Positions 35,402 through 39,325 of a stretch of 39,325 bases of DNA are shown here, one piece after another (position 1 is the first letter of the stretch; every line of letters begins with the position of its first letter). This DNA is from Massilia sp. IC2-278 (GTDB lineage: Bacteria; Pseudomonadota; Gammaproteobacteria; Burkholderiales; Burkholderiaceae_D). The notes beneath the pieces were generated by a model, which was not told where the DNA came from, ran no database searches, and saw only the letters and a list, made by a program, of their open reading frames with translations. Where the stretch lies: the NCBI RefSeq assembly GCF_020708045.1, contig NZ_JAJFES010000023.1, forward strand, positions 1 through 39,325, in the 5' to 3' direction. The translations under genes were made by a program, and so were the position numbers.

Positions 35402-36067
35402 TTAACCGGCAGTGCCGGCCCGCCCGGGCCGGTCCAGCAGCGCCAGCGCGCGCTCGAAGTCGAACTCCGCCACCGCGGCGCTGAAGCTGCGGTAGTCGCT
35501 TTCCCCCAGTTGCCCGATCAATTCGTCCTGTGCCTGTTCGACCAGGTCGACCGCTTCGCCGTCGCCGATGTCGAGCAGGGCGCGCAAGCGCTCCAGCACA
35601 TTGTTCGGGCGCACGGGGCGCGGCGCCGCCACGACGGCCTCGCTCAGGTCCGCCATGCCGTCGAGTTCGCGCAGCACGTGGGCCAGCTCGGCATCCAGGC
35701 GGACGAACAGCGCATCCACCTGGGCAGGGTCGGCAGCGGATGTGGAAGCGGGTCCGCCCGTGCGCAGCGCCGTTTCCAGCGCCAGCGCGGCCGCATGCAG
35801 GGAGCGTGCCTCGATCATCCCGGCCGCACCCTTGAGCGTGTGCACCAGGCGCTGGGCAAGTATCGGGTTGCCGGTCTCGAGGGCCGTGCCGATGGCGGCG
35901 CCGGCGCTGCGGTAGTCGTGGCGAAAACGCGCGAGTGCGCGCAAATAGACCTGCCGGTTGCCCATCAGGCGCTCGACGCCGGCCTCGACATCGACCAGCG
36001 GCGCAGGCGCCTTGCCCGCTGCCGCCGGCACCGGCATGACACTCTCAGCCGCGGGCGGCTTCTCCAT
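35402..36067 (-). CDS. Hpt-domain phosphotransfer protein
   Basis: This 221-residue protein has a histidine-phosphotransfer domain at ~25-130. The phospho-acceptor motif is VHTLKGAAGMIEA (His within HTLKG), and the flanking helices fit the four-helix bundle (LMGNRQVYLRALARFRHDY and LHAAALALETAL). A second helical segment (~155-215, ALLDIGDGEAVDLVEQAQDEL to FDFERALALLD) resembles the tail seen after Hpt and receiver domains in hybrid sensors. No kinase or receiver is adjacent, so it is an orphan relay protein that must serve distant kinases. The start lies 5 bp after the CAP-protein gene stop, so the two may be co-transcribed. Confidence 0.85.
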   Translation of the reverse strand: MEKPPAAESVMPVPAAAGKAPAPLVDVEAGVERLMGNRQVYLRALARFRHDYRSAGAAIGTALETGNPILAQRLVHTLKGAAGMIEARSLHAAALALETALRTGGPASTSAADPAQVDALFVRLDAELAHVLRELDGMADLSEAVVAAPRPVRPNNVLERLRALLDIGDGEAVDLVEQAQDELIGQLGESDYRSFSAAVAEFDFERALALLDRPGRAGTAG

Positions 36068-36072
36068 CCCGT

Positions 36073-37164
36073 TCAGCGGGTCGTGAACGACCAGCTGCGG
36101 GTGACCGCAACGCCATCGGCCGTGCCCGTGAAGGTGACGTCATAGGTGGTGCCCGCCGCCAGCGGCAGCAGCGGCACGATGGCGGCCGACGAGCGCCCGG
36201 TATGGCTGTCGTTGGCGTTGCTCAGCAGGCGGGTGGCCAGGTCGGCGCCGCCGCGCGGACGCACCGTGAAACTCGTCACCGCGACCGGCACGTTGATGTT
36301 GGCGTGCACGCTGATCGGGTAGCCGACTTCGTTGCGGTTCGGGACCGGGTCCGGCGATTCGGTGTCGCTGAAGAAGTTGCGCGGCACGGCCGTCTGGGCA
36401 TCGTAGGGCCAGACCGCCACTTGGCCGCGGCCCAGGCCGGCGCCATAGCCGTTGTTGGCGGTGAAGTTGGCGGTGAAGTAGCTGCGTCCGTTGGTGGCGG
36501 TGGCGGCGCCGGTGCCGATTTCCTTGAACACCGGCTCGAAGATGACGAAGCGGTGGTAGATGGCGGTGATCAGTTCCTCGGCCATGTACTGGCCGGTGCC
36601 GCTCGAGGTGGCCGAGATCACTTCGCCGTAGGCGCGCGCGGCGCTGGTATTGAACACGTACCCCGCGGCGGTCAGGCGGTCGCTCACGCTGACGCCGGTA
36701 AAGCCCTGGCGGCCCGCGACCTGGTCGTGCGTGATGGTGTTGTTGAGGCGCTGGTAATCCGAGTGATTCTGGGCGGCCATGTTGATCGTGCTGTTCTGGT
36801 TCAGCGTGGACATGCCGACCTGGCTGCGCCGGAAGTTCAGCCATTCGCGGCCATCGACGGCGATGTTGCCGGTGACGGCAGGCGCGCCCGGGGCGGCCGG
36901 CGTATCGGGAACGGGCGGGCTCGGCGTGAGCGGGTTCGGCAGGACCGGCGGGCTCGGGTCCGGGGTAGGGGTGGTCGGCTGCGGGGCCGGCGTGGTCGGC
37001 GCGCCCGGGTCCGGCGTGGCCGGATTCGGGTTCGGCGCGTTGCCGGTCGGCGGGCTGGTCGGCGCCGGGTTGTCATTGCCGCCACCTCCGCCGCCACAGG
37101 CAGCCAGGGCCAGGGCGGTGACGCATCCCGCCAGAATCGTCCTCGCGCGAAGCAGTTCGCTCAT
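36073..37164 (-). CDS. CAP-domain (SCP/PR1-like) lipoprotein
   Basis: This 363-residue exported lipoprotein has signal and lipobox LAAC followed by a Gly run (GGGGGG), then a long Pro/Thr/Pro-Asn linker (~32-97) that would span away from the membrane. A CAP domain (~105-265) carries LNFRRSQVGMSTL, AAQNHSDYQ, ITHDQ and EVISA; the His and Glu positions match the CAP cavity residues. A beta-rich C-terminal domain (~285-363) resembles bacterial Ig-like folds. Bacterial CAP proteins are extracellular with diverse or unknown roles. It lies upstream of the Hpt gene. Confidence 0.88.
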   Translation of the reverse strand: MSELLRARTILAGCVTALALAACGGGGGGNDNPAPTSPPTGNAPNPNPATPDPGAPTTPAPQPTTPTPDPSPPVLPNPLTPSPPVPDTPAAPGAPAVTGNIAVDGREWLNFRRSQVGMSTLNQNSTINMAAQNHSDYQRLNNTITHDQVAGRQGFTGVSVSDRLTAAGYVFNTSAARAYGEVISATSSGTGQYMAEELITAIYHRFVIFEPVFKEIGTGAATATNGRSYFTANFTANNGYGAGLGRGQVAVWPYDAQTAVPRNFFSDTESPDPVPNRNEVGYPISVHANINVPVAVTSFTVRPRGGADLATRLLSNANDSHTGRSSAAIVPLLPLAAGTTYDVTFTGTADGVAVTRSWSFTTR

Positions 37165-37302
37165 CCGTCACTCCCGATGTCAATCATGTCTGTGGATGCA
37201 CATTTTAGGGCAAATCCCGAATGCATGACCGCGTGGGCGTGCGCGACCGTGCGCTGGCCGCCACGGTAGAATACGCCCAATCACCTCTCTTGCGGACACC
37301 AA

Positions 37303-38100
37303 TTGAACCAGCCCCGACCCAAGCGCCTGGCGCGCGCCAAGTTTGCCCTGCCGAGTTTTGTCACCCTGCTGTCGATCGCCTGCGGCTTCGGCAGCATCGT
37401 CATCTCGGTCGACAATGCCCAGGTCGGCGCGCCGGGCGACTTCCGGCTGGCCGCCATCCTGCTGGTGCTGGCCGGCGTGTTCGACGCCCTCGACGGCTTC
37501 GTTGCCCGCGCCACCAACACCCAGTCCAGCTTCGGTGTCCAGCTCGATTCGATTGCCGACGTGATGAACTTCGGCTGCGCACCGGGTTTGCTGTTGTACT
37601 GCTACGGTTTCGCCCAGCTGGGCGCGGCGCATCCCACCATCGTGCGCATGGGCGGGCTGGCCTGCTTCATCTTTGTTGCCTGCGGCGCCCTGCGCCTGGC
37701 GCGTTTCAATGTTTCGGTCGGCAAGACCGACCCGCGCTACTTCGTCGGCATGCCGATCACGGCCGGCGCCGCCTGCGTGGCCGCAGTGGTCGTCGCCTGG
37801 CCCGATCCGGTAGTCAACATGGCCCAGGCATTTGCCGTGATGGCCTTGATGGTGGCCGTCGGCACCCTGATGGTCTCGACCGTACGTTTTCCTAGCAGCA
37901 AGCAAAAATTGACCAAGGGACTGTACATCGTGCTGGCGGTGGCGGTGCTGTTGCTGGTCATACTGCAGACGCGTTTCTTCGTGCTGTTCTTCCTGCTGTA
38001 CATCTGCGCGACCCTGCTGCTGAACATTGCCTGGCAGGGCGGCTGGCGCGGCATTGCGCCGCCGAAGGTGTATGACGAAGAGGAACCGGCCGGGGCGTGA
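37303..38100 (+). CDS. pssA: CDP-diacylglycerol-serine O-phosphatidyltransferase
   Basis: It makes phosphatidylserine from CDP-diacylglycerol and serine at the inner membrane, the committed step to phosphatidylethanolamine. The CDP-alcohol phosphotransferase signature is complete: D61, D64, G65, A68, R69, G78, D82, D86 (from DALDGFVAR onward). About eight TM segments are present. At 265 residues it is the type II (Bacillus-like, integral membrane) enzyme. No ATG exists near the N-terminus; TTG 37303 (MNQPRPKRLA) is the most likely start. A possible -10, TAGAAT, lies at 37267-37272. It converges with the CsoR-family gene. Confidence 0.93.
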   Translation: MNQPRPKRLARAKFALPSFVTLLSIACGFGSIVISVDNAQVGAPGDFRLAAILLVLAGVFDALDGFVARATNTQSSFGVQLDSIADVMNFGCAPGLLLYCYGFAQLGAAHPTIVRMGGLACFIFVACGALRLARFNVSVGKTDPRYFVGMPITAGAACVAAVVVAWPDPVVNMAQAFAVMALMVAVGTLMVSTVRFPSSKQKLTKGLYIVLAVAVLLLVILQTRFFVLFFLLYICATLLLNIAWQGGWRGIAPPKVYDEEEPAGA

Positions 38101-38112
38101 ACGTGTAGGCGT

Positions 38113-38421
38113 TCAGGCAAACTTGTCGAGCAAGGCCGCTAGCCGCGCCGCCGTGGCGCGCGCTTCTTCCACATTGCCGGCCTGCTCGCTGCCGGTCACG
38201 ACGGTTGCCATGAGCAACTGAACAAAGGAACGGTCGAGCGCCTTGCGCGCCGCCGCCATCTGCTGGGCCACCGCGTCGCAATCCGAAGGATCGGCGGCCA
38301 TGGCGATCAGCTTCTGCACGCCACGCAGCTGGCCCTCGATGCGCGCCAGGCGGTTCAGCAGGTCCTTTTTCTGCTGGGCCGTGAGCGCGCTGCCCTCGAC
38401 GATCTTCAGCTGCTCGGGCAT
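38113..38421 (-). CDS. CsoR/RcnR/FrmR-family transcriptional repressor
   Basis: A 102-residue all-helical repressor of the CsoR/RcnR/FrmR (DUF156) family. RLARIEGQLRGVQKLI is the DNA-binding helix and DCDAVAQQMAAARKAL carries the conserved first ligand Cys. The second ligand (His, 25 residues after the Cys in CsoR and FrmR) is Thr and the third (Cys, 29 after) is Gly, so copper or persulfide sensing as in CsoR or CstR is unlikely. Aldehyde sensing through the lone Cys, as in FrmR, is conceivable. It lies 3 bp downstream of the aldo/keto reductase gene and probably regulates it. Confidence 0.88.
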   Translation of the reverse strand: MPEQLKIVEGSALTAQQKKDLLNRLARIEGQLRGVQKLIAMAADPSDCDAVAQQMAAARKALDRSFVQLLMATVVTGSEQAGNVEEARATAARLAALLDKFA

Positions 38422-38424
38422 GGC

Positions 38425-39325
38425 TTACGCCACCTCGTGCCCGCGCGCGGCGCGCAGGATGGCAAACCAGTCGCTGCGCTCGAGCGTGAAGCCGGTGGCG
38501 GCGACTGCCGCGGAGATCGCCTCGATGCGCCCGCTGCCGGTCAGCGGCAGCGGCCGGCTCGGCAGGGCCATGATCCAGGCAAACACCACGCTGGCAAACG
38601 ACTGGCCGAGGCGGTCGGCGATTTCCTGGATGGTGGCGCGCAGCCTGGCGATGTGCGGCTCGTCCGAGGTGAACAGGCGCCCGCCGCCCAGCGGCGACCA
38701 GATCATCGGCGCCACGCCCAGGTCTTGCAGGCCGTCGAAGGTTTCGTCGAACAGCGGCGCCACGTGCAGCGGCGAGAACTCGACCTGGTTGGTGGCCAGC
38801 GGCACGCGCCGGTTCAGCGACTCGAACTGGTGGCGGGTGAAATTCGACACGCCCACGTGACGCACCTTGCCGTCCTGCTGCAGGCGGGTGAATGCTTCGG
38901 CGACTTCGTCGAAATGCATCAGCGGGTCGGGGCGGTGGATCAGCAGCAGGTCGAGATAGTCGGTGCCGAGCTGGCGCAGCGACTCTTCGGCCGAGGCGAC
39001 GATGTGGTCGAAGCTGGTGTCGTAGTGCTGGATCGTGTGCGCCGGGCGCTTGCCCGACAGGAGCTTGATGCCGCACTTGCTGACGATCTCGATGCGCTCG
39101 CGCAGGCCGGGCTGGGCGCGCAGGGCTTCGCCGAACAGGGTCTCGACACCGTAGTCGCCGTAGATGTCGGCGTGGTCGAAGGTGGTCACGCCGAGGGCGA
39201 TGCATTCCTCGATAAAGGCGACGCGCGACGCTACCGGCATGTTCCATTCGCCCAGGCGCCACATGCCGGCGACGATGCGCGACAGGTCGAGACCGCCCTG
39301 GCGGGTGGCGATGCGGGGGCAGGGG
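38425..39325 (-). CDS. Aldo/keto reductase (5' end outside window)
   Basis: A NADPH-dependent TIM-barrel oxidoreductase of the YdhF-like branch. The catalytic tetrad is visible: Asp and Tyr in FDHADIYGDYG, Lys in EIVSKCGIK and His in LLLIHRPD. The cofactor-binding end includes SPLGGGRLF and LTGSGRIEAI. The first ATG inside the window is at 39264, but the frame stays open to the edge and encodes family-like residues (GGLDLSRIVAGMWRLGEW), so the true start lies beyond 39325. The enzyme reduces aldehydes or ketones; the substrate is unknown. It forms a two-gene unit with the CsoR-family repressor. Confidence 0.92.
   Translation of the reverse strand, partial: PCPRIATRQGGLDLSRIVAGMWRLGEWNMPVASRVAFIEECIALGVTTFDHADIYGDYGVETLFGEALRAQPGLRERIEIVSKCGIKLLSGKRPAHTIQHYDTSFDHIVASAEESLRQLGTDYLDLLLIHRPDPLMHFDEVAEAFTRLQQDGKVRHVGVSNFTRHQFESLNRRVPLATNQVEFSPLHVAPLFDETFDGLQDLGVAPMIWSPLGGGRLFTSDEPHIARLRATIQEIADRLGQSFASVVFAWIMALPSRPLPLTGSGRIEAISAAVAATGFTLERSDWFAILRAARGHEVA

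Overview
The window reads as an Oxalobacteraceae (Massilia-like, Betaproteobacteria, Burkholderiales) chromosome segment spanning the replication origin. The signs are high-GC backbone codon use, the dnaA-dnaN-gyrB block diverging from rpmH-rnpA-yidD-yidC-mnmE, and the NodT/FUSC/HlyD efflux, CAP-domain lipoprotein and DUF1439 genes. The genus is inferred from gene style, not from a search.

Layout. 1-400: repeat-rich edge with a possible insertion-sequence end. 401-5533 (minus): a MarR-controlled tripartite efflux operon (marR, FUSC pump, DUF1656, HlyD adaptor, NodT outer-membrane factor). 5756-8326 (minus): HAD phosphatase and an AI-2E/PerM-type transporter with a large soluble C-terminal domain. 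8669-10028 (minus): CxxC flavin disulfide reductase and an overlapping Rrf2 regulator, bracketed by two inverted copies of a ~190-bp repeat. 10381-12888: hybrid histidine kinase. 13067-15267 (plus): NERD/UvrD-like protein and flavin reductase. 15313-16209: AT-rich TIGR02391 orphan. 16307-18013: CHASE3-GAF-GGDEF diguanylate cyclase. 18287-19417: acyltransferase. 19613-24319 (minus): AT-rich five-gene cassette. 24528-34037: origin core. 34256-39325: DUF1439 lipoprotein, small zinc-finger protein, Hpt protein, CAP lipoprotein, pssA, a CsoR-family repressor and the 3' part of an aldo/keto reductase gene.

The most interesting part is the cassette at 19613-24319, lying just downstream of gyrB and its terminator. 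It encodes, in transcription order, a 76-aa helical protein, a complete C5-cytosine DNA methyltransferase, a 636-aa GHKL (MutL/Hsp90-type) ATPase, a 277-aa protein I do not recognise, and a DUF6339 protein. Starts and stops overlap or nearly touch throughout, which implies translational coupling and one multi-subunit system. It resembles restriction-modification-like operons built on a GHKL ATPase rather than a classical nuclease, and no nuclease motif is visible. Anti-phage defence is an inference.

A second theme is a family of 150-220-bp elements with palindromic GGGCAC..GTGCCC arms in inverted pairs, present at five intergenic sites (126, 5606, 8461, 10121, 34082) and absent from the AT-rich islands. 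They look like REP doublets or MITEs.
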